A DNA stretch of 64,000 nucleotides from Corynebacterium choanae (lineage in GTDB: Bacteria; Actinomycetota; Actinomycetes; Mycobacteriales; Mycobacteriaceae): contig NZ_CP033896.1 in NCBI RefSeq assembly GCF_003813965.1, positions 1,054,001 to 1,118,000 on the forward strand, written 5' to 3'. Shown in pieces: positions 18,688-27,456 of this stretch (position 1 is its first letter; each line of letters begins with the position of its first letter). The position numbers and the translations under genes were made by a program. Under the pieces are notes generated by a model. The model was given only the letters and a program-made list of their open reading frames with translations. It had not been told where the DNA came from and did no database searches.

Positions 18688-19129
18688 GTCAGTAAATCTC
18701 ACTTTGGTGGCACTATTGCGACAGGAGTCACGTTTAGCGGCCAATCCGGCACAAGACATATCAAGGGGCACGCAGCTGCGTGACAACCCGCAGTCGATAT
18801 GTTGGTCGTGGGGAAGGATTAGCGCTGGTGGCAGTGGGTGCGACGGTTCTTCTGTCGAGGCACATGCTTTCCCTTGCAGCCCGCTGAATGGGGAAGCCGG
18901 CCGAAAAGTCAAGTGTGATAATTCTTTCGTTGCGAGTTTTCGGGGGTGTGTCGGGTTGAAGCAGCCATCTTCAGTTGCGGAAACAACTGCAGAAAGGGGC
19001 ACCCACCTGGTGGTTTGTAGTCACGGATGTTTGTTGTGAGGGATTGTGGTGATGGACCGCAGCATGTGGTGTGACTAATACCGCGTGAGGAATTTGGGTT
19101 AAATCACGGAAAAACCAGGGGGTTTTCTC
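18688..19129. other. Divergent glgA-glgC regulatory region
   Basis: A 440-base region controlling both glycogen genes. In C. glutamicum glycogen genes are controlled by the cAMP-dependent regulator GlxR (TGTGA-N6-TCACA). Several TGTGA half-sites occur (for example near 18913, 19035 and 19068), but I found no convincing full palindrome. Confidence 0.4.
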
Positions 19130-19135
19130 TAAGTT
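19130..19135 (+). promoter_or_regulatory. Possible leaderless -10 element for glgC
   Basis: TAAGTT ends 8 bases before the GTG at 19144; no Shine-Dalgarno sequence is present. Confidence 0.4.
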
Positions 19136-19143
19136 GGATAACT

Positions 19144-20361
19144 GTGAGGAACCAACCACATGTCTTAGCAATTGTCCTAGCTGGCGGCGAGGGGAAGCGT
19201 CTTGCCCCATTGACTGAGGATCGTGCCAAGCCGGCCGTTCCTTTTGGTGGCACCTATCGACTTATCGATTTTGTGTTGTCCAACCTGGTCAATGCCGGAT
19301 ATATGAAAATTTGCGTCCTGACGCAATACAAGTCGCATTCCCTTGACCGTCACATCGCCCAATCGTGGCAGCCCTCGGGGCTCACCGGAAACTACATCGC
19401 CCCGGTCCCTGCCCAGCAGCGTGACGGCAAACGCTGGTACACCGGCAGTGCCGACGCTATTTTGCAGTCCCGGAATCTCATTGACGACGAAGATCCAGAC
19501 TATGTCATCGTCTTCGGTGCGGATCACGTGTATCGCATGGATCCGGAACAGATGGTCAACGAGCACATCAAGTCCGGCAAAGCAGTGACGGTTGCAGGTA
19601 TTCGTGTGCCACGTTCGGAGGCCACCGCTTTTGGCTGCATCCAAGCCGACGATGAAGGCAACATCACCGAATTTTTGGAAAAGCCGGAAAATCCGCCGGC
19701 CACTCCAGACGACCCAGAGATGACCTATGCGTCGATGGGGAACTATGTGTTCACCGCCAGTGAACTGGTGAAAGCCATCGAGCTGGACGGCGAAAATGAC
19801 AAGTCCACCCACGACATGGGCGGCGACATTATTCCTTACTTCGTTGCCCAGAACCAGGCGCACGTCTACGACTTCTCCACCAACGAAGTGCCCGGTGAAA
19901 CCGAGCGGGATCGTGGCTATTGGCGCGACGTTGGTACCATCGACGCCTTCTACGAGGCACACATGGATCTCATCAGCGTGCATCCGGTATTTAACCTATA
20001 CAACCGGCGTTGGCCGATTCACTGCACTGACTTGGGGAACTATCCGCCGGCGAAGTTCGTCCAAGGCGGTATCGCCCAGTCGTCGATGGTAGCTACCGGT
20101 TCGATTATCTCCGGCGGTACAGTCCGCAACTCGGTGCTGTCGAATAATGTCATTGTTGAAGAGGGCGCCACGGTTGAGGGTTCGGTGCTCATGCCCGGCG
20201 TTCGAGTGGAAAAGGGTGCAGTGGTTCGCCACGCAATCCTGGATAAGAACGTTGTGGTGTCGGAAGGTGAATTTATTGGCGTTGACCACAAGCGTGACCG
20301 GAAACGGTTCGTAGTTTCCGACGGCGGTGTGGTGGTCGTCGGCAAGGGGATCCGCGTCTAA
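19144..20361 (+). CDS. glgC: Glucose-1-phosphate adenylyltransferase
   Basis: Makes ADP-glucose from glucose 1-phosphate and ATP, the committing step of bacterial glycogen synthesis; cytosolic homotetramer. The 405-residue protein has the nucleotidyltransferase signature [20 protein letters not shown], the [11 protein letters not shown] segment, [11 protein letters not shown] and EFLEKP. The C-terminal part is a left-handed beta helix ([24 protein letters not shown]). It starts at GTG 19144. Conservation begins a few residues later, so this short N-terminus agrees with a leaderless start. Partner gene glgA is divergent. Confidence 0.96.
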   Translation: MRNQPHVLAIVLAGGEGKRLAPLTEDRAKPAVPFGGTYRLIDFVLSNLVNAGYMKICVLTQYKSHSLDRHIAQSWQPSGLTGNYIAPVPAQQRDGKRWYTGSADAILQSRNLIDDEDPDYVIVFGADHVYRMDPEQMVNEHIKSGKAVTVAGIRVPRSEATAFGCIQADDEGNITEFLEKPENPPATPDDPEMTYASMGNYVFTASELVKAIELDGENDKSTHDMGGDIIPYFVAQNQAHVYDFSTNEVPGETERDRGYWRDVGTIDAFYEAHMDLISVHPVFNLYNRRWPIHCTDLGNYPPAKFVQGGIAQSSMVATGSIISGGTVRNSVLSNNVIVEEGATVEGSVLMPGVRVEKGAVVRHAILDKNVVVSEGEFIGVDHKRDRKRFVVSDGGVVVVGKGIRV

Positions 20362-20420
20362 CCCGCCTGGGTGTTTCACCCACCGCACATCAGCAGTGCT
20401 TGAGGCACTGGGTGACATGA

Positions 20421-20459
20421 CAGCAATGCCCGTACGGTGTATCCGTGCGGGCATTGCTG
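20421..20459 (+). terminator. Strong hairpin after glgC
   Basis: A 17-bp stem (20421-20437 with 20443-20459) containing one G-U pair and a 5-base loop, 60 bases beyond the stop. No U-tract follows, so this is a stem-only (I-shaped) terminator candidate. Confidence 0.6.
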
Positions 20460-20830
20460 CGGTTATACCCCGTATGTGGTGTGATGTTGCCGCACTGCAA
20501 TATGTCTTTGGTGTGTGTGCCTTGCGATGATGCCCAGGCGGTATTAGCAGGTGTACCCAGGATGCGAGGTTTGGGGCAAGCAGCTGGAAGCCGCTTCGTC
20601 GCCAAAGGAACGTCCCGCAGGACACAAAACTGCCGCCAACGCAGTTTTGCAGTTCAACGGCATTTGAGGCACGACGGGTCGCTGGCAAGACGTTCCGCAT
20701 CGCCGACTACGGATCTAGGGATTCGCTTTGCCGTCAAAGAATCCAGCAAAGTGCAGGCTTGCCCCCGGAGTGGGGAAGTGGTTCCCGCTTGTGGAATGCG
20801 GGGTTACGACTCGTTGCCGGCAGTGTGACC

Positions 20831-21481
20831 CTACTCGTGTGCAAGCGTGGCAACCACCATGCCGCTGCCGAAAGGAAGGCGGGCAAGGAACATATCATCC
20901 ATGGCGGCGAGCATCTCTTGGGCTTCCCGGGCACCGACTGTGTCGCGATCAGTCCGGGTGGGATCAGTGATCGTGCCATCAAGTAAACAGTCCAACAACA
21001 CCAGCACCCCGCCGGGTGCCAAAATATTGCGGGCGAGTTCAATAAACCGCGGCAGGTCTTTACCAGCAACATCGCCGATCACCATGCTGTAGCTGGATTT
21101 GGCTAAACGACCCATCACCTGTACAGGTTGGGCAGTCATCAACCGAACAGTTGATGATGGGCGCCCCAGTGACAGCAGCGCTTTTTGGGCTGCTTGTTGA
21201 TGCTCGATATCGGGTTCAATGCAGGAAATTCTCGTATCTTCCGCAACAGCGCGCGCCACATAGGTGCCGATTACTGCCGCCGCATTCGCCGCAACCACCA
21301 CCCCAGAGCTGCCCAACGGATAGGTGAGCGCGGCAAGTGTGGCAAGAAGCTGACCGGTGGATGCATCAGGATAGGCGATGCCGAACTCTTGGGCATGTTC
21401 TACCGCATTAGCAAGAACATCGTCAGGGCTGGTTTGGTCGTCGATATAGCGCAGCAGGCTAGCGGAAGCAGGTTCACTCAC
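20831..21481 (-). CDS. Predicted O-methyltransferase (Rv1220c-like)
   Basis: A 216-residue Rossmann methyltransferase of the class I O-methyltransferase group. The motifs are degenerate but placed as in the family: VVVAANAAAVIGTYVA at the usual E-G-T-x-x-G-Y SAM site (its glycines replaced), CIEPDIEHQQAA and the YSMVIGDVAGKDL acidic motif, then LAPGGVLVLLDCLL. The substrate is unknown. It is divergent to sigE, the arrangement also seen in C. glutamicum and mycobacteria, and may be co-controlled. The start is GTG 21481, backed by a TACAGT hexamer 8 bases upstream. Confidence 0.82.
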   Translation of the reverse strand: MSEPASASLLRYIDDQTSPDDVLANAVEHAQEFGIAYPDASTGQLLATLAALTYPLGSSGVVVAANAAAVIGTYVARAVAEDTRISCIEPDIEHQQAAQKALLSLGRPSSTVRLMTAQPVQVMGRLAKSSYSMVIGDVAGKDLPRFIELARNILAPGGVLVLLDCLLDGTITDPTRTDRDTVGAREAQEMLAAMDDMFLARLPFGSGMVVATLAHE

Positions 21482-21489
21482 AAGCCAAT

Positions 21490-21495
21490 ACTGTA
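21490..21495 (-). promoter_or_regulatory. Probable leaderless -10 element for the O-methyltransferase
   Basis: TACAGT on the minus strand, 8 bases before the GTG; no ribosome binding site. Confidence 0.45.
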
Positions 21496-21749
21496 GTGCC
21501 TAGCACATCGCTGTGGGGTGTACCTCGCCGCTGATCCGTGGAGACGACCGCAGCCGAGACGATTGCCAGATAGGTTGCATCAACAAGCAAGTGCAGGCAA
21601 CCAGGCTGGGAGGTGGTGCTTGCTGGTAGCCGCCGCGCGTGAGGACCGGGTTGCCGGGCAATCACAGGTAAGGTGCACAATTGCCCGAAGATGTCCCGTT
21701 ACCAAATTGTGACCAACCTTTCAGCTGTCTTTTATCGACCTATGCGGTG

Positions 21750-21755
21750 TACACT
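21750..21755 (+). promoter_or_regulatory. Possible -10 element for sigE
   Basis: TACACT ends 9 bases before ATG 21765, close to the leaderless geometry seen at other genes in this window. Confidence 0.4.
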
Positions 21756-21764
21756 AACTGCACG

Positions 21765-22409
21765 ATGCACACTGCTTCCATGACCGAACACACCGACCGC
21801 GACACGGCAATCAATACGCAAGACACGACTGTGCTTGCCGGAACGAAAGCCTTCGACGCCGGGGTCGCAGACATGCCAAGTTGGGGCGAACTCGTCGAAG
21901 AACACGCCGATTCTGTCTACCGGCTCGCATTCCGCCTCAGCGGGAATCAGCACGACGCGGAAGACCTCACCCAAGAAACTTTTATGCGGGTGTTTCGGTC
22001 GTTGAAAAACTATCGCCCAGGCACCTTCGAAGGATGGTTGCATCGCATCACCACCAATCTGTTTTTAGATATGGTGCGGCATCGGGCAAAAATCCGGATG
22101 GAAGCACTGCCGGAAGACTACGAGCGGGTGCCGGGGAAAGAACCCACCCCGGAACAGGTGTGGCAGGCCACCAATTTAGATCCGACGCTGCAGGCGGCAC
22201 TTGATTCCTTAAGCCCCGAATTCCGGGTTGCAGTGATTTTGTGTGATGTGCTCGGCATGTCGTATGACGAGATCGCAGACACCCTAGGGGTGAAGATGGG
22301 AACTGTACGTTCGCGGATTCACCGTGGCCGCAGCCAACTACGCGCCTATTTGGAGCAGGCCGCCGAAACCGATGAGTCGGTCAAATTGTTGATGCCGGCA
22401 ACGGTGTAA
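21765..22409 (+). CDS. sigE: ECF RNA polymerase sigma factor SigE
   Basis: A 214-residue group 4 sigma factor. Region 2 (about residues 45-115) contains [20 protein letters not shown], the -10 recognition segment, followed by [15 protein letters not shown]. Region 4 (about 150-205) contains [20 protein letters not shown] and the helix-turn-helix [15 protein letters not shown]. SigE directs the cell-surface and heat stress response in corynebacteria and mycobacteria and is held inactive by the anti-sigma protein encoded downstream. ATG 21765 is chosen over an open frame starting at 21681. ATG 21780 is an alternative. The 750-base gap to the anti-sigma gene is unusual. Confidence 0.92.
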   Translation: MHTASMTEHTDRDTAINTQDTTVLAGTKAFDAGVADMPSWGELVEEHADSVYRLAFRLSGNQHDAEDLTQETFMRVFRSLKNYRPGTFEGWLHRITTNLFLDMVRHRAKIRMEALPEDYERVPGKEPTPEQVWQATNLDPTLQAALDSLSPEFRVAVILCDVLGMSYDEIADTLGVKMGTVRSRIHRGRSQLRAYLEQAAETDESVKLLMPATV

Positions 22410-22452
22410 CGTGTTGCTGCTGCTGGCGTGAGCGCTCCACCAGTACTGCAAA

Positions 22453-22484
22453 TCAATACTGGCACTTATCAATACTGGCACTTA
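22453..22484 (+). repeat. Exact 16-bp tandem duplication
   Basis: TCAATACTGGCACTTA occurs twice back to back, 43 bases after the sigE stop. It looks like a recent slippage event. Confidence 0.9.
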
Positions 22485-23161
22485 TCGGCTAGCGGGCTGC
22501 CCCGTCGTGTGCGGCCGCCGCCCGCAGCTGGGCAACGCACAAGTATTCACCCTGGTTAGCTTTGTGTCGGCCGGCGTGAGTGGAAGCAGTTGTATTGTTG
22601 CTGCGCGCCAGGGGAGAGCACCTGCCACAGGCGATTGCCCCACAGCGTGCTTTCCCCGCTTTGCCACAAGTCTGCTGGCTCTTCGTGACCGTGCTAGCGG
22701 CAATATCTTGGCCTGTCACCAACCACTGCGCGGAATCTGGTGCTGGGGGTGGGGAACGTGAACCTGTGTTGCTGATGGAATAGGCGAAGTTGCATAAAGG
22801 CTGCTGTCTGTTTGGCTGGGAACTTCCCCGTCTTACCCGTCGTTGGGTCAATAGAAGCCGGCAAGCACAGTGTCGCGCACCAGGGTTTGCACGGCCAACA
22901 GCTATCACCGACACATGATCCTGCCGACCTCCCTGCACCTGCCGCGGCTGACTTGGGATAAGCAACGGGTCTGCAGATGGACTGTTCCCCAACGGCCTTG
23001 CAGTCAGCAAGTGTGGGGGTGCAGTGATCGTGGCCGGCCGATGACAGTGCGGAAACAACAGCGTGAAAGGAGGACATCCGCGCACACAGCATAGTGTCAA
23101 TAGGATGGATGTGACCCACCACTGATTGGCCACAGTGTTTTCGCGGAATACACCGATCACC
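22485..23161. other. Gap between sigE and its anti-sigma gene
   Basis: Two long minus-strand frames cross this region and the start of the anti-sigma gene. Their sequence (runs of Cys, His, Pro, Thr) is not protein-like. I see no gene. The gap means the anti-sigma gene may have its own promoter. Confidence 0.5.
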
Positions 23162-23608
23162 ATGCAAGCACCAAAAAACCCTGCGCAACCAACGACACCC
23201 GCGGAGCCGAAACGAAACAAGCCACGTTATCCGCGGCAGAAAACCTTCGCCTCCTATGAGCATCTTTCCGCCGAAGCAGTCGCCGCATTTGTTGACAACG
23301 AACTCGACGAAAAAGCAGCCCACCGGGCGCGGGTACATTTAGTGCACTGTGCTGACTGTCGGCAGGAAGTCGAAGCCCATCGGCAAGCATCGCAACGCTT
23401 AAAACAAGCCGCCAGTGCCATTCACGCCCCCAGCGCACTGCTCGACAAACTCCAATCGATTGCGCAAAGCTGCCCGGCAGGACCTACTGCTGAAGAAACC
23501 CCGCAGCACAGCCCGCAAACCTTACTCGACAAAGTAGATTTCTACTATCGTGCCCTGGTCAAACATCGCGACACCACCCACCAATCGGCACGCGACGAGA
23601 AACACTAA
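23162..23608 (+). CDS. cseE: Zinc-type anti-sigma factor for SigE (CseE/RseA)
   Basis: A 148-residue protein with the zinc-associated anti-sigma signature H-x3-C-x2-C (HLVHCADC) about 65 residues in, preceded by SAEAVAAFVDNELDEKAAHRA, typical of the anti-sigma fold. It should bind SigE and release it under stress, possibly on oxidation of the cysteine pair or regulated proteolysis. No membrane helix is present, so it is cytosolic. The ATG at 23162 gives the normal family length; the frame continues to TTG 23126. A basic, proline-rich stretch of about 25 residues precedes the domain. Symbol taken from the C. glutamicum arrangement sigE-cseE-tatB. Confidence 0.85.
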   Translation: MQAPKNPAQPTTPAEPKRNKPRYPRQKTFASYEHLSAEAVAAFVDNELDEKAAHRARVHLVHCADCRQEVEAHRQASQRLKQAASAIHAPSALLDKLQSIAQSCPAGPTAEETPQHSPQTLLDKVDFYYRALVKHRDTTHQSARDEKH

Positions 23609-23926
23609 GGTGCCGCCATCGGCTGGGCGACACGTATCCCCCAAGAAACGCTGCCCTCCAGGTTTTCCGGTTTGACACCGCAGCTTTTCTGCTTGAAGCA
23701 TCAGAATGCATCTTGAAGCATCACCCAGCAGGTTGCCGCAACAGTCACGCAGGTTGTCGCACAACACCCCAGCATGGTGGAGTGCAATCCGGATCGATGC
23801 TGTCTGCTGCGCCGACGGCGGTGGAGGTGAAAATCGCTGCCGCTACCTGACATCGCATCGTGCGGCGGATGGGTCGCACCGGACGGTCTGCAATGGAAAG
23901 AAGTTTCACCGACGCCCATCCCCTTA
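23609..23926. other. Gap between anti-sigma gene and tatB
   Basis: About 320 bases without a gene. The frame of tatB is open through it but shows no TatB-like sequence. htrA, found here in mycobacteria, is absent. Confidence 0.5.
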
Positions 23927-23932
23927 TAGACT
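23927..23932 (+). promoter_or_regulatory. Leaderless -10 element for tatB
   Basis: TAGACT followed by 7 bases and GTG 23940, with no ribosome site. Confidence 0.55.
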
Positions 23933-23939
23933 GTTGGTT

Positions 23940-24641
23940 GTGTTTAGTTCACTCGGCTGGGGCGAAATCTTTGTGGTACTCATCGCCGGATTGATCATTA
24001 TCGGTCCGGAACGACTTCCTGCTGTGGTCACCGATGTGAAAGCCGCCATTATTGCTGCCCGGCGGGCGATTAATAATGTGAAACAAGAACTCGACTCTGA
24101 GCTCGGCTCAGAATTCCAAGAATTCGTCCAACCCATCGGGGAGCTCGCGAAACTGCGGGCAATGGGGCCAAAAGCAGCAATCACAAAAACACTGCTGGAT
24201 GGAGATGACTCGATTTTTGCCGCCTTCGATCCGAAAACGGTGATGAATGAGCAGCCTACCGCCGGGCAAGCCCAGCGGCAGCGGGCACAACAAACCGGCA
24301 AGCCGATCGAAACAGCAGCGGTGGAAACCACCCGGGTACAGCGACAGTCCACTACGGCACAACTAGCCAGCCAACCAACCAATGCAACACCACAGCAACC
24401 CTCCCTGCCGCAAACCGGCACGGGACAGAATCTTCCTGCTGCACCTGCGACAGGCACACGCAACAGCGACGAGCAGGCCACCACAGTAGCCGCCCTGAAT
24501 CAGCAGCTTTCCGGTTTTCCAGCTGGTTCAAGCACAACCAGCCAGGATCAGCGACCAGCCCCCCAACCCGTGAAGCCGGCACAGGAATCAAATCCTTCAC
24601 AGCCGCCACAGTCGGCGCAGCGCTTTGACGACGTCATCTAA
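23940..24641 (+). CDS. tatB: Twin-arginine translocase subunit TatB
   Basis: A 233-residue protein. Residues 1-21 are the family transmembrane helix (MFSSLGWGEIFVVLIAGLII), then the GPERLP hinge and an amphipathic helix to about residue 70 (VVTDVKAAIIAARRAINNVK). TatB with TatC forms the receptor for folded proteins with twin-arginine signals. The last 130 residues are Q/P/T-rich and disordered, as in other actinobacterial TatB proteins. GTG 23940 is chosen because the helix must start at the N-terminus and a TAGACT hexamer lies 7 bases upstream; the longer open frame to 23706 would bury the helix. No tatA or tatC is nearby, as usual in this group. Confidence 0.93.
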   Translation: MFSSLGWGEIFVVLIAGLIIIGPERLPAVVTDVKAAIIAARRAINNVKQELDSELGSEFQEFVQPIGELAKLRAMGPKAAITKTLLDGDDSIFAAFDPKTVMNEQPTAGQAQRQRAQQTGKPIETAAVETTRVQRQSTTAQLASQPTNATPQQPSLPQTGTGQNLPAAPATGTRNSDEQATTVAALNQQLSGFPAGSSTTSQDQRPAPQPVKPAQESNPSQPPQSAQRFDDVI

Positions 24642-24961
24642 CCCGCATCCGATCAACACTGCCCGCACCGGCCTGCGGGGTGAATTCACCGCAACAGGCT
24701 TAGCCACGGCGGAGAGGTTTGCTTCCGGCTCATCTACTTGCCGGCTTCCAGTGTTCTAGCCGCTGCTGCTGGACGTATGCTGGGCGGCTGTTCACCGTGC
24801 CGCACCGCTGGCTGCTCGGGTGTCGAAACACAGGAGACAACCCTGCCGAACTGTCAGTGACTGTGCTGCATTCACCAACAGTTCGACTGAAAACCACGCA
24901 ATAGTGACTGGTAGCAGGTGTCATGCCGGTGGTGTGCCCTGCAAACCACCGCGGGACGAAC
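24642..24961. other. Convergent gap tatB-mrp
   Basis: Contains a short hairpin CCCGCA-N6-TGCGGG (24662-24679) and an adjoining palindrome GGTGAATTCACC (24679-24690), possibly a weak terminator for tatB. Nothing else is recognised. Confidence 0.4.
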
Positions 24962-26098
24962 CTACGAATTGGTCACCGACAACCCTAACGGCTGCCCCTT
25001 CAATGAGTTGCCACGGTGCATCAGCTGCTTTGCAATAGCAGTGATCGCTTTCGCCGCCGGGGAATCTGGGGCAGCCACCACAATCGGGGTACCGTTATCC
25101 CCACCAACCCGCAGCTGTGGATCCAATGGCACTTCCCCCAGCAGCGAAATGGTTTGCCCAGTCAATGTGGACAGCCGTTCGGCGACAACAGCGCCGCCAC
25201 CAGCCCCAAACACATCAATGACTTGACCATCGTCGAGCACCATTGCAGCCATGTTCTCGATGACGCCACGGACTTGTTGATGAGTTTGCAGCGACAACGA
25301 ACCAGCCCGCTCAGCAACCTCTGCGGCGGCCGCCTGCGGGGTGGTTACAATGAGCAGCTCAGCATGGGGTAACAGTTGGGCGACGGTGATCGCCACATCC
25401 CCGGTACCGGGTGGTAAGTCGAGCAGCAGCACATCGAGATCGCCCCAAAAAACGTCCGTCAAAAACTGGTTGATAGCCCGGTGCAGCATCGGGCCACGCC
25501 ACACGATAGGCGAGTTCCCTTCCACAAAATGCCCGATAGAGATCAGTTTCACGCCGTGCGCAATCGGGGGCATGATCATATCATCAACCTGGTTGACATC
25601 CTGATGTGATCCAAGCAGCTGCGGAACACTATGTCCGTAAATATCAGCATCCAAAATGCCGACCTTCAACCCCTGCTGCGCCAATGCCACACCTAAATTC
25701 ACGGTCATCGACGATTTGCCGACGCCCCCCTTGCCGGAAGCAACCGCAAACACTTGGGTAGTGTTGCCGGGCTGAGTAAACGGATTGACTCCCTCTGGTG
25801 CGCCCTGGCCGCGCAATTTCCCCTTAAGTTCGCGACGCTGCTCATCACTCATCACATCGGTGGTGACCGTGATGTTGCCGATCCCCGGGATTTCTTGCAG
25901 CACCGCTTCTGAGTTGCTGACCAGGGTTGACTTGAGCGGGCAGCCGGCAATGGTTAAGTTGATGACCACCTGCACGTCATTACCGGTGATGGTGACACTT
26001 TTCACCATGCCTAATTCGGTGATGGGGCGTCCGATCTCCGGGTCATCCACTCGTGATAAGGCATTGATGACATCTGCTTGCTGAAGTTGTTCACTCAC
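24962..26098 (-). CDS. mrp: Mrp/ApbC-type iron-sulfur carrier ATPase
   Basis: A 378-residue protein. The N-terminal 90 residues are a MIP18/DUF59 domain (VDDPEIGRPITELGMV; INLTIAGCPLKSTL). The rest is a P-loop ATPase with deviant Walker A ASGKGGVGKSSMTVNLG, GILDADIYGHSVPQLLG and LLLDLPPGTGDVA. Mrp proteins bind and hand over Fe-S clusters. The usual C-x-x-C cluster motif near the C-terminus of many ApbC proteins is not visible; after VIENMAAMV the sequence has no cysteine pair. That loss is seen in other actinobacterial Mrp proteins. The start is GTG 26098 with TAGACT 8 bases upstream. Confidence 0.92.
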   Translation of the reverse strand: MSEQLQQADVINALSRVDDPEIGRPITELGMVKSVTITGNDVQVVINLTIAGCPLKSTLVSNSEAVLQEIPGIGNITVTTDVMSDEQRRELKGKLRGQGAPEGVNPFTQPGNTTQVFAVASGKGGVGKSSMTVNLGVALAQQGLKVGILDADIYGHSVPQLLGSHQDVNQVDDMIMPPIAHGVKLISIGHFVEGNSPIVWRGPMLHRAINQFLTDVFWGDLDVLLLDLPPGTGDVAITVAQLLPHAELLIVTTPQAAAAEVAERAGSLSLQTHQQVRGVIENMAAMVLDDGQVIDVFGAGGGAVVAERLSTLTGQTISLLGEVPLDPQLRVGGDNGTPIVVAAPDSPAAKAITAIAKQLMHRGNSLKGQPLGLSVTNS

Positions 26099-26106
26099 AT
26101 CGGTTC

Positions 26107-26112
26107 AGTCTA
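26107..26112 (-). promoter_or_regulatory. Leaderless -10 element for mrp
   Basis: TAGACT on the minus strand, 8 bases before the GTG; no ribosome site. Confidence 0.55.
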
Positions 26113-26378
26113 GTCCCATCGGGGCCAGCACAGCAGCATCGGGTGTTCGCAGTGATACATCTTTAGGCACTGCAGCAGACAGGTTTTCCCTCCCACCCAT
26201 TTAGACGGGTCTGCCGTGGGAAGATCCATGGCATCGATAGTTCGCCGATCACCAGCGAGCAGGCAAGAAAGATAGCGGTGCGCACGCTGCCTCGAGTAAC
26301 ATCGCCACCAATATGGCGAAGGCTAGTCGAAGTGCCCGAAGCTTATGGTGCTGTTGCGGAACATGGCCGCTTGCCGTG

Positions 26379-26434
26379 GCTGCGTCGTAATGAGGTTATT
26401 GCTGCGTCGTAATTGGGGTATGGCTGTGTTGTGA
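26379..26434 (+). repeat. Imperfect direct repeats GCTGCGTCGTAAT
   Basis: GCTGCGTCGTAAT at 26379-26391 and 26401-26413, and a diverged third copy (GCTGTGTTGTGAT) starting at 26423, 22 bases apart, in the gap beyond the DUF1003 gene. The regular spacing may reflect tandem duplication with decay or binding sites; no function is evident. Confidence 0.6.
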
Positions 26435-26488
26435 TTGCGCTGGGGCTGTGCTTATGGTGCGCAGCCTAGTGCTCGTGAAAACCCGCAG

Positions 26489-27067
26489 CTATTCCGCATC
26501 TTGGCTGGCACCGTGGCGGGGAGTGGTCAACGGGTTTTCCTTCAACTCGCTGGCCTGTTCCTGGCGACGGTTAGCCCACTCATCTTCAATTTTGGCATCC
26601 AACCGTTCAATGAGTTCCCGAATGCTATCGAGTTCGTGGCGAAGATAGTCACGGGTTGCGGTATCGCCCACAGCCAGCCGCACACTAGCAAGCTCCCGGG
26701 CAAGGAACTCGGTGTCGGCTTTGGTTTGTTCACTACGGCGACGATCCTCAGCAACGATGACCCGATCCCGGTCTTCTTGCCGGTTCTGGGCAAGCAGGAT
26801 GAGCGGCGCGGCATAGGCGGCCTGGGTGGAAAACGCCAGGTTCAGCAAAATAAACGGATACGGATCCCATTTGTAGTCCCAGCCGATAATGTTGAGCACC
26901 ACCCACACAAACACAAATACGGTCTGCCAGAACAGGTACTCGCCAGTGCCGAAAAAGCGGGCGACCTTCTCTGCGAACGCCCCCACTTTGTCACCGTCGA
27001 TATTGATGAGCTTGCGGCGTTGCCCGGCGACAGGAGTATCCAGTTCGGTGCGGTTGTACTCGGCCAT
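26489..27067 (-). CDS. DUF1003 membrane protein
   Basis: A 192-residue protein with two membrane helices in the middle (YLFWQTVFVFVWVVLNIIGW and FILLNLAFSTQAAYAAPLI) joined by the DPYPF loop that defines DUF1003. The C-terminal part is a charged coiled coil (ARELASVRLAVGD; IRELIERLDAKIEDEW). Function is unknown. The neighbours are magnesium-related, as in M. tuberculosis (Rv1231c-Rv1232c), so a link to cation handling is possible. ATG 27067 is chosen over the open frame to 27145 because AAGGAG lies five bases upstream. Confidence 0.87.
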   Translation of the reverse strand: MAEYNRTELDTPVAGQRRKLINIDGDKVGAFAEKVARFFGTGEYLFWQTVFVFVWVVLNIIGWDYKWDPYPFILLNLAFSTQAAYAAPLILLAQNRQEDRDRVIVAEDRRRSEQTKADTEFLARELASVRLAVGDTATRDYLRHELDSIRELIERLDAKIEDEWANRRQEQASELKENPLTTPRHGASQDAE

Positions 27068-27456
27068 ACATGCTCCTTGGGATCGATAACACTTACATAT
27101 GGGGGAAGAAGGGAAACAGGTGAAGCAAATTAGCCCCTGCCACACACCGGCAGCACATCACCGGTCGCCACCGCTCACCGGCACGACGAACGGTGACAGT
27201 ATCCACACCTGCACCACCGTCACAGGGTACACGGTGATACGACTAGCAGTGAAGCGCAGCCAATCGGGCACGGATCCAACCTGCCAAGGCAACTATCAGC
27301 AAGACTGCAAGCTCACGTCAGCTGGAAAGTGGCAGCAGGATACGAGCCAAAACACTGCGCGGGCACAACCTGCTTGCATCGCCGGGATCCGGGTACCGCA
27401 GCCCGGCGCGAATGCCCCAGCGCCACATCAGCGACAAAAAGGGCTGAAAAAAAATT
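27068..27456. other. Gap, nothing recognised
   Basis: About 390 bases between the DUF1003 gene and the preceding MgtE-like gene. On the minus strand, T-rich runs follow the MgtE-like stop without a clear stem. Confidence 0.4.

Noticed and set aside
18688..19129. GlxR (cAMP receptor) operator between glgA and glgC
   Set aside because: TGTGA half-sites occur but none has a TCACA partner at the correct spacing.
22489..23338. Two overlapping minus-strand frames of 214 and 243 codons between sigE and the anti-sigma gene
   Set aside because: Both extend antisense into the anti-sigma gene, overlap each other, and have no recognisable domain or start signal.
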